A stretch of DNA of 64,000 nt from Acanthochlamys bracteata (taxonomy: Eukaryota > Streptophyta > Magnoliopsida > Pandanales > Velloziaceae): NCBI GenBank assembly GCA_019914995.1, contig CM034134.1:5092463-5156462 (forward strand), given 5' to 3'. Below are positions 32,390 through 43,479 of this stretch, piece by piece; within the stretch, counting starts at the first letter, position 1; the number at the start of each line of letters is the position of its first letter. The notes beneath the pieces were generated by a model that saw only the letters and a program-made list of their open reading frames with translations, had not been told where the DNA came from and made no database searches. The translations under genes were made by a program, and so were the position numbers.

Positions 32390-34260
32390 TGTTTAGAACA
32401 TTGTAAATCAGGCATTCTCCACTGTTCGATCAAAAACATTCTCCACCGTCTATTGCGGAGGTTGAGTGCGTATACGTAGGAGGGCAAGGCCCTCATTTTC
32501 AACCAACATAAAAAGATCGTAAAAGCATGTAAGTGCCAATAAGAAGTTCTTTCCAAGCTCTAACCAATTATGCTTCTTATTTCCCTTCTTTCCCTCAAAT
32601 CTATATAAGTTTCCGTTACTATCTTCGTAGCTTTATGGGACTAACGGCTGACTTAGCCACAAGAGATGTGACTAAGTGCCACACGAGCCAACGGAAAAAC
32701 TCTAGATCCAAGATGTCTGAGCTGCCCAAACGTAAAGTGAAGTGTCGAATGTTACATGATGATCAAAGTTGAAGGACAGGAGGTCCGAATCTGGTCGAAA
32801 TAGGGGTGACCCATAACTTTCTTGAGGGAAAGGAAGCAACGAGGCTCACATTAAGTACGAAAAGGGGCAAGGCTGTATTAAGGTAATTAACTTTGAACCG
32901 AAATCCGTTCTTGGTGTTGCCCGTGGAATTAAAACTTGCATAGGTGAGGTGTCCAACTTTATTGACTTTTCTGTTGTCCATATAGATGATGATTTTACAA
33001 TTTTTGGGATGGAGTTTATGAATCGGCTAAAGCCTATGCCTATTCTTTTCGCCAACTCTATGTGGACCTTGGAGGAGAGAAATACGTGCATAGTATTGTC
33101 ATCGCAAGAAGTAAATCTCCAAACCAAGATTATTTTGACCGTACAATCCTTGACAGAAAAGGAGGCACAACTAGCATTCTAGACCCCTCAGAAGAAGGCA
33201 AGTCACTCCAACAAGAAGCCAAGGGAGGATACAAGTAGAAAAGAGTAAGAGCTTCGTAGCTATTATCATGACACTAGAGCAGGATATGGAAGAAATATTG
33301 GAGCATCGGTTTATCCGAAGATGTGATAGTCGTCTAAGTTACTCCGAATACTTGGTCAAGGAGAAGAGATTGCCTGACCGCGAGGCAAGCTAGGAACATG
33401 AAGACTACCTATGGTAATTTCACCAAAAGATCGAAGAGTTTTTGATGCAACTACACTATAATTTCTTAAGCATTAACTAGCTACAAGTAATTTTATCTAT
33501 AAAACTAAATTATAACTTCCATTCATCCTGTTTTTTCTCCTATGGCCATGCCTTCTCTTATTTATACAAGAGGAAGTTACAACTAACTAGAATTCTTCCT
33601 CTTGAATCAAATACAACAATCCCTATTGGATTCAAATTCGGACTTATTAAAATAAAAAACCTAAATGTCACACCCAAGACAGCACCTGGGTGTAACCAAA
33701 TGCGCCCTCAAAGTACTCGGGTGCACTGTTTTGGCGCCAAGGACACCATTCAAATGGTGTCCTAGGCGCCAGTGACAACACTCGGCCGAGAAAGTACCCG
33801 GGTGCACTATTTTGGCGCCAAGGGCACCATTGAAATGGTGTCCTAGGTGCCAGTGACAACACTTGACTCTAGCCTTGGCCGAGTCACTGCTGGCATTTCG
33901 GGCATGACTAGCAACTCCTCGCAGTCTCCGGTTCCGACGAGATCGTCTGTTTACCTATTCCTCCTTCCTTTGTCCAGAAACAGCCTCATCTTCCTCTGTT
34001 CCTCTGCTTGGTGTTGGCTGGCCGACCTTACTCATATCAGTTCCAGTATACCTCCACACCACTGCGATGAGGACATAACACTTTATAAGTGCTAATAAAG
34101 AGCTATTTGAAAGCTCTTATCAAGTATGTTTCTTATTCTCCTTTCTTTTCCTCAAATTTATACAAGTTTTGTTAGATATCTTGGATTGCTTATGGGGCTA
34201 AACGCTGACTCAGCTACAAGGGGTGTGACTAGGTGCTCTAAACGTGAAGGTAAAACTCAA
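32390..34260 (+). mobile_element. Internally deleted chromovirus (Ty3/gypsy)
   Basis: A 5' LTR end at about 32520-32745 has a homologue at 34085-34255. Both contain TTATTTCC/TTATTCTCC-type pyrimidine tracts, CTCAAAT(C/T)TATA(C/T)AAGTTT and CTAA(C/A)(G/C)GCTGACT. Between them lies an aspartic protease region: GVARGIKTCIGEVSNFIDFS, then VVHIDDDFTIFGMEFMNRLK (32930-33050). This is followed within about 100 bp by a chromodomain-like tail, EYLVKEKRLPDREASWEHED (33350-33410). Reverse transcriptase, RNase H and integrase are absent. Protease wording suggests a Galadriel- or CRM-type chromovirus. It is broken in several places, and the left LTR start could not be set. Confidence 0.65.
33713..33874 (+). 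repeat. Doubled 81-bp unit with a strong hairpin
   Basis: Two 81-bp units start at 33713 and 33794. Each contains an inverted repeat: TGGCGCCAAGGACACCATT pairs with the reverse complement of AATGGTGTCCTAGGCGCCA, 18 of 19 bases in the first unit, around a very short loop. GTGACAACACT follows each. The GC-rich hairpins stand out in AT-rich surroundings. Confidence 0.9.
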
Positions 34261-37200
34261 GGCCAATAACAATAGCTATGCAAAGATAGGATAATAGCAA
34301 AAAGAGGTAAGAACATTTATATATAGAAATAGTAACTAAGAGAATAATACCAAAGGCATTCTTAGAAATAAGAAACAAGATTATTAGAAGACTAAGGAAA
34401 TATTTAAAAATGCTTTTGGAAAGGAGATTTTCTATACGAAAGGTATTTAAAAATTTTTGAGAAATAAGGTCTAGTTTTTGTCTAAAAAGTTAATAAAAAT
34501 AAATAATAATAAGATATTACGATATAAAATATTTTCATTATTTTTTAAAAATTTAAAATTATTTTATAATATATTATAAAAAATTTATTAAGAATATGAA
34601 ATAAAAATTTAAATAAAAGTAATTTCAAAATACTCTCGAGGACCGCGTAAGACCTTGACATGTGCTTGGGGTTTGTGCAGCATCTAACTTCCACCTGGAG
34701 AAGTACGTTCCCCAACGACATATTCTAATGCCTCTATTAATGGGTCTGTTTGTTAGAAATTATGCAAATGGCTTAATTCTAAATTACAGAGAAAAGAAAT
34801 AGCAACAATAAAGGACTACAATAGGAAAGATACAACAACAATAGCAGTCGTCTGAACAACTTCTTTAATAATAATTAATTTATAAAAGGATGAAAAATAA
34901 ATTCCAACTTACAAATTAAAACAACTTCAAAATCCAAATTACAAATTTCAATGGAAAAGGTGAATAAGAGGTTAAAGCAATTATAAATTTGAAACAAATT
35001 CGTACTTCACGTCTATTTATGATAACAATAATTATTCGACCGGCTTTGAAGCTCCTCACGTGCTTCCGTACATAGATCGGTGAAGATACAATTTTCTCTC
35101 ATAGATACACAACCAATGTTGAATAAATTTGTCTTCTCCCAAACGTCAGAAGAGGCAACAATAGTAAAGAAAGAATAACAAAATTAGCCGTACAGAAGAG
35201 ATTGTGGATGGAAGACAAGACAGACGAAAGGATAACGGCTGCTGAAAAAAGAAAAAAAACAACCAAACGAAAAGAAAAAAAATAAAAAGTTAATCTTGCA
35301 AAGAAAATTACTAATAATCAAATTTTATTTTTTTTTTTAGTAATTCACATTATCTCAATAGAAATATTTTATTTGTTCGTACAAATCAGATTATCGTCAT
35401 TATGACGAACTAAATACGAAAATATAATTTTTGTTATTAAGTATTAAAAGTTATGTCATCATAATATTAATAAAGTTTCTTTTGACGAGATCTTAGACTA
35501 TTCGACACTTAATTGTTTTACATGTGATGGAATGAATTTTAAGAGTGATACTATCAGTACCCGTGAGTACCATTTTATGTACATTTTTGTTTGCTGCCAA
35601 GTACGGATTTAATGAGATAAATCTTTTGAAAATGGATATCTCATTTTCAAAACGAATTTAAAAGATGCTGCACGAAGAAGGCGCGAAAGATTGAAAGTAG
35701 CCAAGGTTTTATCCTCTCGCCATGAGCTGGAAACAATTGAGATCTAATATGCTCCATGTTTGTTGATTATTATGCTATTGTAGTGATTCTAAATGCTATC
35801 TCCCTACACGTGAACGTTTCCACATCCCAACTTCAATGGCTTGTTTTGTAAACAAGGTGAGCCCTTTTGATCTCGTCAACCATATGGAACTAATATCATA
35901 AGAAAATTGAAAGCACGGTCTTGGAAATTTGGTTATCGGACATCTTGTAAAGGACCATAAACAATAGGTTCCTTGAGTGCAAACAAAATCGTCTCCTAAT
36001 TATTATCAAACGGATGAGAATGGTCCCTTTCACAAATATTAAAATAGAAAACAAAACAACAATCGAACCATTTTTAGTTTGTTCATTTCCTGTAACTCCT
36101 AATTCTCATTGGACGCAAAATTGAAATTTAAAATACATGAACAACAAACATTCACTATCCCACTAGATTGTTGATCTTCGCATGAACCAGCACACTATGA
36201 TAAAGACATCATTCACTGTTAAAACTGTGTTCTAATGGAATGAATGTGATATTTGCGTAAATAAATAACATAAACGTGGTTTGTTAAAACCAGAGTTCAA
36301 AGTGATAATTAAAATACGTAAAATAAAATTTGAAGTAAATTTTTAGTTAAAAAAAAATTTATTGTGAATGTGAAAGTAAAATTCGTTAGTAATTAAAACA
36401 CATCAAGCGCCGAATTAAAAATCTTAAGCGCTTCATCACCACATCTAATTTCTTATTTTTCTCACAAAGGTGTATAAATTTTTTTCCGAACTTACTTTTT
36501 CATACTAAAAATTCTTCCAAACTGACTTCAAAAACATAATCATATATAAAAGTTACTTCATTTTCAAATAAATTTAAATTAAAAATTTTAACTCACTTTT
36601 TAAAGAACCTAATTTGTAATAACTCACTTCACTACAACTAAATAAGCAGTTAATTGAAGACTTCACCAGATTGTTTCGTATTCCATTTTAATCAATTTCA
36701 CTATTTAATTTCAAATTTTTGTTTTTAAAATAACTTTCTAAAGTATTTAAAAAAATTAAGTTTGAAAAGTACAAATGAATTGTTCGTCATAAAAATCTTA
36801 ACAAATATAATCTTCATCTTTTTGAGTTAAAAAAATTAAACTTATTTCTAAAAAAGTTATAATATAATTCATTTCTAAAATAAGTTCTTTATTTAAAGTA
36901 CTCTCAGACCATCCTTAAGTTGATAATGTCGGTCTTCGCTATACACACAATATTCTATGCAATTCACTCTTTAGTGCCAATATGCTTCCTTTGCTTTGTC
37001 TAAACCAATCAACCTGAAACTTTTTAGAGCATATTTGTGAATGCATTTGAAAAAAAATTTTAAAAACGAAAGATATATTAAATCTTTTCTAAAATAAGCT
37101 CTTTTTTTTATAAAAAATAATTAAAATAAATAATAATAAAATTTTACTAGAAGAATTTTTATACTTCTAAATTTTTTGAAAAAGTATATAAAAATATTAT

Positions 37201-37818
37201 AAGATTTGTTAAAAATATGAAATAAAAAAGAGTTGAAAAGCTTAGCCAACAGTAGCTTAACGGTTGAGTTCAACGAAAAATAGAAGTAATATGACCGTGC
37301 TCACTCTTGTGAAGTTTAGAAACTTAAAAGGCATATTTGTCTCAACTACAATTCAGTTCTTTTGGTTAGAAAGTAAACTTCAGATGGGCACTTATATTTA
37401 TTAGGGTCAAACGATTTACTCTTACTTTCTATTTATTTCAAATACTCACTTTAATATGTAATAAAATATAAAAAAATTAATTTCAAAGTCAATTTAAAAA
37501 CAATCAGCTATATGAAAATAACTCAATTTTTAAAAACTAAATTTCTGATAATTCATAATAGAAGAACTCTCTTCACACAAATAAATACACATTCATCATG
37601 TTCGTAATAGATAAGAAAGTTGATTCCGAAATATAAATTTAAAAAAACTAAATAATATATAAAAGAATTCAATAATTAAATAATATTTAAAAAATTTTAT
37701 TTTATTACTTTATTTAATAATCTAGTCATTAGTTTTTATTTAAAATAAATATAAATGTAACTAAGTATAATGCACCAGAAATTTACTTAAAATATTTTTT
37801 AAAACTAGGCCTTTCTCG
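34261..37818. other. AT-rich spacer with dispersed repeat pieces
   Basis: These 3.5 kb carry no recognised gene. Two stretches, about 34395-34640 and 37025-37250, share AAATAAATAATAATAA(G/A)A, an A/T run, and TT(A/G)TTAA(G/A)AATATGAAATAAA. They look like copies of a small AT-rich element; similar sequence occurs near 50215-50420. A GC-richer stretch at 35640-35900 shows no frame worth calling. Confidence 0.45.
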
Positions 37819-37819
37819 A

Positions 37820-38560
37820 TAGTTGTAAAACTCAACCTGGTTATCGATCCGAATTTGTGTTTAGGTGAATGGGTTGCGGGTTAACCAGCTGGGTCACTGT
37901 TAAGCAACAGTATTCAGTGTTCATAACATCAGCCAATACAATACTTTGTATAACACATATCAGAAGTCTAAAAGACAATGTCACAAACTCACATTTGTAT
38001 AACACAGCCAATGCAATACAAAATTGGCTCCATGTTAAGTTTGTATATCAGAACATTGGCAGTCAATACAAACAGCAGTAACAAATACAACATAAAACCA
38101 AATTGGCTATATTTCAATTCAAAACATTAACCAACCAGCCTAGTTGCAAGACTGCAAGTATTACATATTATGCACCAGTCATCTTGCTGTCTAGTATCCA
38201 TCCATAAACACTTGCTCACTTACAGAAAATCAAGTACTCTTTTTTTCAATCATTGTTTCTTTTTCTCTGTACGGCTGAGAACATTCACGTGCATGTTAGT
38301 GTAAGTAGCTAGGTGATTCATACAAGCTACTACTACAACCGTGCAAAGCAGAACTCTAGTCCTAGCAGGCACTGCAGACAACCAAGCAGGAACGCAAGAA
38401 AGCAAGCAGATGATAGGCATGCAAGGAAGAAAGAAACCAAAGAAAGCAAGCAGGCAGTCAGGTAGGCAGGCAAGCAAGCAAAAAAGCAAGAAGCAAGTAG
38501 CCAGTGCAGGCAGATTCCAAGAGCACAGTCAATTGCACTAACACTTACTTTTTTTTCTGA
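37820..38560 (-). mobile_element. Terminal piece of the same hAT-like family as 6461-8650
   Basis: The left end, TAGTTGTAAAACTCAACC followed by TTATCGATCCG, mirrors the end at 8630-8650. The next 700 bp are rich in GCAAGCAGGC words that match the reverse complement of 6860-6970. This places it in minus orientation relative to the copy at 6461-8650. No transposase part is seen and no other end was found. Confidence 0.45.
38380..38515 (+). repeat. Degenerate GCAA/GCAG tetranucleotide tract
   Basis: GCAAGCAGGC, GGCAGGCAAGCAAGCAAAAA and similar words follow one another. This low-complexity run gives open frames in several phases that are not genes. Confidence 0.85.
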
Positions 38561-39117
38561 AAATTTGAATTTGAATTCATTTCTCATATTTAATGCCGTA
38601 GTCTCACTGATTTATCTTTAATTAATTTTTTATTAAATTTAGTTATACCAAAACTTAGTTTTATAAAACTTATATTTTATAGTTAAAACACACTCCTGGG
38701 TTGCGCTAATCAGAAGTTAAAAAATGAAAGAATGCTAACAAATCAATCAAGTAATAATAATGATTTTGTGAAAGTATGCTTTTACAAAATGTAAATAAGC
38801 ATATATAAGCAATACATTAACAATATATCAACAACTGATAGCTTCTGTAAGTAAGATATGCATGGTGATTTTCTGCTACTCATTATCTCTGTATCACCAA
38901 ACTGCTGCAATTTTAGAGTCCAGTTGCTAGAATGGTATGTAAAGAAGGAATTTGCACATTGTTAAAATGTTATAATGAAGTCTAATGCCTTATGCATATT
39001 CAAACATGCATGAAGCACATAAACAATAAATGAAAGTTTTAACATAAGAATTTTCACTCTAGATCACTTAGGACAATTTTGGCACAACATTTTTACCGCA
39101 CAAAATTAGTTACAAAC
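38561..39117. other. AT-rich spacer, no gene
   Basis: About 550 bp up to the Tekay LTR. No feature can be supported. Confidence 0.5.
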
Positions 39118-41786
39118 TGTAACACTCCATAATTTGCAAGTGGGCTGAGCCCAACTTAAACTAACTATCATATTATCACTAATCCTCTACCCTTTATTTT
39201 TCTTCTAACAGCCACCCCTTTTCTTCTTTCTCCCAACGCAGCTGCTCCCCCAGCCCCTCTCCCGTACAGACGGTGATTGTCCGGCTTTAAATCTTCTTTT
39301 CCGGCAGCAGAAGTATCTCCTTCACATGCAATTTTCAGTCTTCTTCTCCTTGTCCCTCGCCATTGTATTTTTCTCCAACTCCACCGCGTGGGGTGAAATC
39401 TAGGGTTTTCGCCGGACCTTTTTGCCGGACTTCCAACAGCCGTAAACAAGTAAAACACATCTCCTTATCTCAGTACTGCTCCTCTCTTGTCAATTAAGCC
39501 AATTCTGCTTTTAGTTGGGAATTTCATCGCCGGGCCGACGAAATCGTTTAGGACGATTTTCGCCGCCAGTTTGTAATTGATGTGTTGGAGTATTTCTCTT
39601 AGCTCGGTGGTGATGATTTGCTTCTCGCAGCTGCTTGAATTTTCTTTTGGCCGAAATTCCCTCCGGCCAGCACTATTCACGCAAGAATTCGGCAGTCTAG
39701 TGGGCCCCACCTGCAGGTGAGTTTAATTACGTGTTAGTGTGCGTTAAACGCTACTACTTTGATGGATAATTAATTAGTTGATGCTTTGTGATTGGTAGGT
39801 TGAAGAATCGGTGATTTTCAGAGGTTCGAAGCTAATTTGAAAATTTATCGTCTCATTTAATTGGTAAGCTTTTTAATTTTGCTAACGATAGTATATATGA
39901 GTAGTGGATAGGATTAAATGATTGGTGGAATGGATGAATATTTGTAATGAGATTCTGGCACTACGGCGATGTAATTATAGTGGTTTGTGCTATATATTAT
40001 AATTGTTAGATTCGTTCCGCTAAACGCAAACAAGTAATAGATGTGCCCGTATGTGTTATAGCTTTTGGCTGAGGAATGTGGGCCGAGTGGTTTCATTTAG
40101 AATAACCAGTGGACTAAGTGATCACAAAAAAACAGGTGAGGGTTACCATGACTTTCCTTCTTAGCTTGCGTTAGGCTGCTGGCACAGGTAACATCTGCTT
40201 GAAACCTCGGCGTAAATCGCCACTTTCTTTATATTAAATAAATTATTCCTCATGCTAAATAATGACTACATGTGTGGAGCATGTTCGTAGGAATTCTCTA
40301 GGAACTAATCTAGTAGCATGTGGTAACTAAAGGTCTTAACGTTTGATTATATCTATAGCATGAATGATTACATATATCCTATGAGTTTCGAAATATAATG
40401 TATAGTGCATTTGGCGTATGTTTAGAATGTTATCTATGGTAATAGCAAGCATGGTATGTCTGCACGAATCGAGAATGACTTTTGTTTAGGTTACATAATT
40501 ATGATCTTTGAGCATTGATGAATGAACTATGAAACCACTTATGTGCATAGAGACATGATTTATATTGAAATATAAAGGCATGAGCTTGCTTGTCATATTG
40601 CATAGATACTTGCGCTGCACGAGGGCAGGGAGGTCAGGAGGATTATATCAGGACTCCAGTGGGTGTGGGGCGAGCACCCACCTATAGCAATAGTATTTTC
40701 AGGCCCATGCGGGTGGGGGTGATACCACGGCTCATCCGGTTCGAGCACCCGGAATGATTGTACCTCGGGAGGCAGGAGTAGCCTGGTTGTAGGTTTAGCT
40801 AGAGATTAAGTCTCGCTCTATATTATATGTTTATTTTTCTGATTTCGTAACTAGTGTTACATCATGGATGTAGATTGATATGCATGCATAATATCTTATT
40901 AGAAGTGTTTGGATAGTGCACGATGCATGTATGAATGCATAATGGTGTTATAGCGTGCATGGTGGACTTTATATATTTAGGATGCCAAAGTGAAAGAAAC
41001 ATAAACTGTTGTTTGTTCTCATAGTACATGACATCTAATGAATATTGCAAGATAATATAGTGTGATATTTCTTGGACTGCATTAGTTGCATATGAAAGCC
41101 CTCTGTATCTGTTGTTATTGGGAACTAGGTTGGTATGGGATGACTTAGGACCCGAGAGAGCTTGTTCTGATCTATTGTTGCATCTGTTGCATGTAGCGGA
41201 TATGATTGAAACAACTAGGTAATCCATTAGAAGCCCTAAATGGTTCATTCTGTTATTTCACATCACTGAGTCTGGGCTCATCCTTTTTTCTTTCTTTGTT
41301 CTCTCCCAGATATTTCAGGGACTAGCGGGAGTTAACAGGATATTGCACTGAGTATTGACATAGCGTGTCGACGGTAGATCCGTGTATTTATAGTTCATTT
41401 TGTCATATAGATAGCTCTGTTATTTTCTTAAGTTATGTATTTTTCTTATATCTTTTGGGCCTTGTATTTGATTTGTAAATTTTAGTTTTGAATATGTAAT
41501 AGGTATGTGTGCGGCTACTGGTAGCCAATAGATATTTATTGGTTGGTTTTGGTATTGAAAGTATTTTGTTTATGTCTGTTTTATTTTGTCGTTTTCAAGA
41601 GATTTATTATGGTACAAGTTTTCAATTGAAATTTTAGGGAGGGTCTTGCCGAAATTTTATTTGTTTGAAAATATTTGGTGAATCATTTATGGTGCTTTTG
41701 GGTCAAGCTTACTGGACTAGATCTACTCTGGATGTTATCCAGGCAAGTCTAGTCTAGGCCGGTCATGGCCGAATTAGGTCGTGACA
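39118..41786 (+). mobile_element. 5' LTR of the Tekay-lineage gypsy element
   Basis: It starts TGTAACACTCCATAATTTGC and ends GAATTAGGTCGTGACA, giving TG...CA ends, followed by the primer-binding site. It is 2669 bp. Over the first 245 bp I count about 20 differences from the 3' LTR, or 8 percent. At the often-used plant rate of 1.3e-8 per site per year this means roughly 3 million years since insertion. Open frames on its minus strand (39168-39710, 40862-41248) are chance frames. Confidence 0.9.
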
Positions 41787-41790
41787 AATT

Positions 41791-41802
41791 TGGTATCAGA
41801 GC
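41791..41802 (+). promoter_or_regulatory. Primer-binding site of the Tekay element
   Basis: TGGTATCAGAGC, complementary to initiator-methionine tRNA, four bases after the LTR end. Confidence 0.9.
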
Positions 41803-41897
41803 AAGGCCTGTCTTAAGAGATTACAGAGCCTATGTTAGTTGCATTGCATTTTTCATTTGATTTCTTTTGCTAACATTAGCAGTTTTGTTAGGTCACG

Positions 41898-43115
41898 ATG
41901 CCGCCGAAGCGTAAACAAGTAGAGTCAGTTTCTTATCCCGTGACTACTATTAGGTCTGGAAAGAGAACCCCTGCACGTCATGCTCGACGTGTGTCACCTT
42001 TAGCACCTGAGAGATGCTATGAGGGTTGCCTGCTGGGGCTAGTAGTGGAGGATCCTCTTTGGCTAAGTTAAGGGCCGAGATGGATGCCCGTCATGAGGCT
42101 ATCGCAAGGATATGGTGCTTGTTCAGCAAACTATGTCAGCTATTTTAGCTCAAATGTCAGGAGGGAGATAGACCGAGTGGAACTACGCCGTCCACTACTT
42201 CAGATCCCCTTATGCCTGAGGTTAGAGCTACAGCTACCCTTGAACAGCAAGCCCCTATAGTGACAACTTCAGAAAATATTCAAAATGTGCCCGGGGGTTC
42301 AGGAGTTGCTTCTCTGCCTGTGTCTATTGAGAGGTTTATGAAGTAGAATCCTCTTATGTTTAGTGGAGAACATGATGAGGATCCTGAGGATTTTCTAACT
42401 GAACTGTAGAAAATTGAGGAGGTGCTACATTGTTCTCCAGAGAGAATGTTAGAGTTACTGCATACAGACTTAAAGGCATGATCCTTGCTTGGTATAAGGC
42501 TGTAAAGAGTACTAGGGAGATTAGTGCAAATCCACTAACATGGACAGAATTTTAGAGGTTATTCCTTGGCAGATTTTTGCCTAGAAGCTTGAGGGAAAGC
42601 AGGGTTGAGTATGCTGAGAGCCTTCAGCAAAGGGATATGCCTATTTGGGAATACATTCAAGAATTCACCAAGTGTATACGTTATAATCCCCAATTGTTCC
42701 TCACTGAAGAGGAGAAAGTACGTGTGTCTTGAAGGGTTTGAACCTTGAGTTATTTAAGGCTTTATGTGGATCTTCCTTTGAAAAGGTTTGTCAGGCCTTC
42801 AATGCTACAATGAAGGCGGAAGCTGGTCTTATTGCCCGAGGTCAGATGCAACCAAAGAGGCAAAGGTTTGAGGGAAAGTTAAGCGGTGTTGCTCCGAAAA
42901 ACCAGAGATGGGATCACAGGCATAAGCAACGGCAAGGTCAGAGACAAGGTCAGACACCATTGGCGAGGCAGTCACAGGGAGTACCTTACTATAAGGACTG
43001 TGGACGCTATCATTTTGCACCCTGTCCTCTCCCGCATGATGCTTGCTTTAATTGTAGGATTCGAGGTCATCTAAAGCGAGAGTGTCCTTATGCTGGCTCA
43101 ATTGGGACATGGTAA
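41898..43115 (+). pseudogene. gag region of the Tekay element
   Basis: The frame opens MPPKRKQVESVSYPVT, a usual start for Tekay/Del gag. The capsid-like middle (FLPRSLRESRVEYAE-type wording near 42580) and the KGLNLELFKALCGSSFEKVC stretch (42730) follow. A zinc knuckle, CFNCRIRGHLKREC, lies at about 43040-43085. Gag forms the virus-like particle that packages the element RNA. The region is broken in several places. Confidence 0.85.
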
Positions 43116-43479
43116 AGGAACACAACCATCTATTCCAACATTTGCACCACTTTCAGTCTCACCCCTAAGGCAACGGGCGCCTCAAGGAGGAGGCCGAGGA
43201 CAAGGGGGTCGTGGTCGAGGTTTTGGACGTAGATAACAGGACTATAGTAGTGAAAGGAGCTCTTCAAAAGCACCTACCCTAGGACAGCTTGTTGGGAAGC
43301 TCGCTGCCCTACGGATGACCACTGCTATTGGGTGTCCTGACCCGTTAGGATGCTCATGCTTCTAATGCTGTTGTGATAGATATATTTTGCGTTGAACACC
43401 TTTTAGCTTGAGCCCTCCTATTAGTTTTGAAAGAATAATTTCATCTTTAATTCCTTAAGTTTAGAAGTTTCAAGTTTAT

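Noticed and set aside
32763-33127. Minus-strand frames overlapping the chromovirus protease
   Set aside because: The plus strand carries the recognisable protease; the minus frames are its shadows.
34261-37818. A hidden host gene in the long spacer
   Set aside because: No frame of useful length, no splice-linked exons and no recognisable protein words on either strand.
38250-38587. Cysteine- and leucine-rich minus-strand frames
   Set aside because: They are translations of the GCAA/GCAG low-complexity tract and appear in several phases.
40862-41248. 128-residue minus-strand frame
   Set aside because: It lies wholly inside the Tekay 5' LTR, and the 3' LTR does not keep it open.
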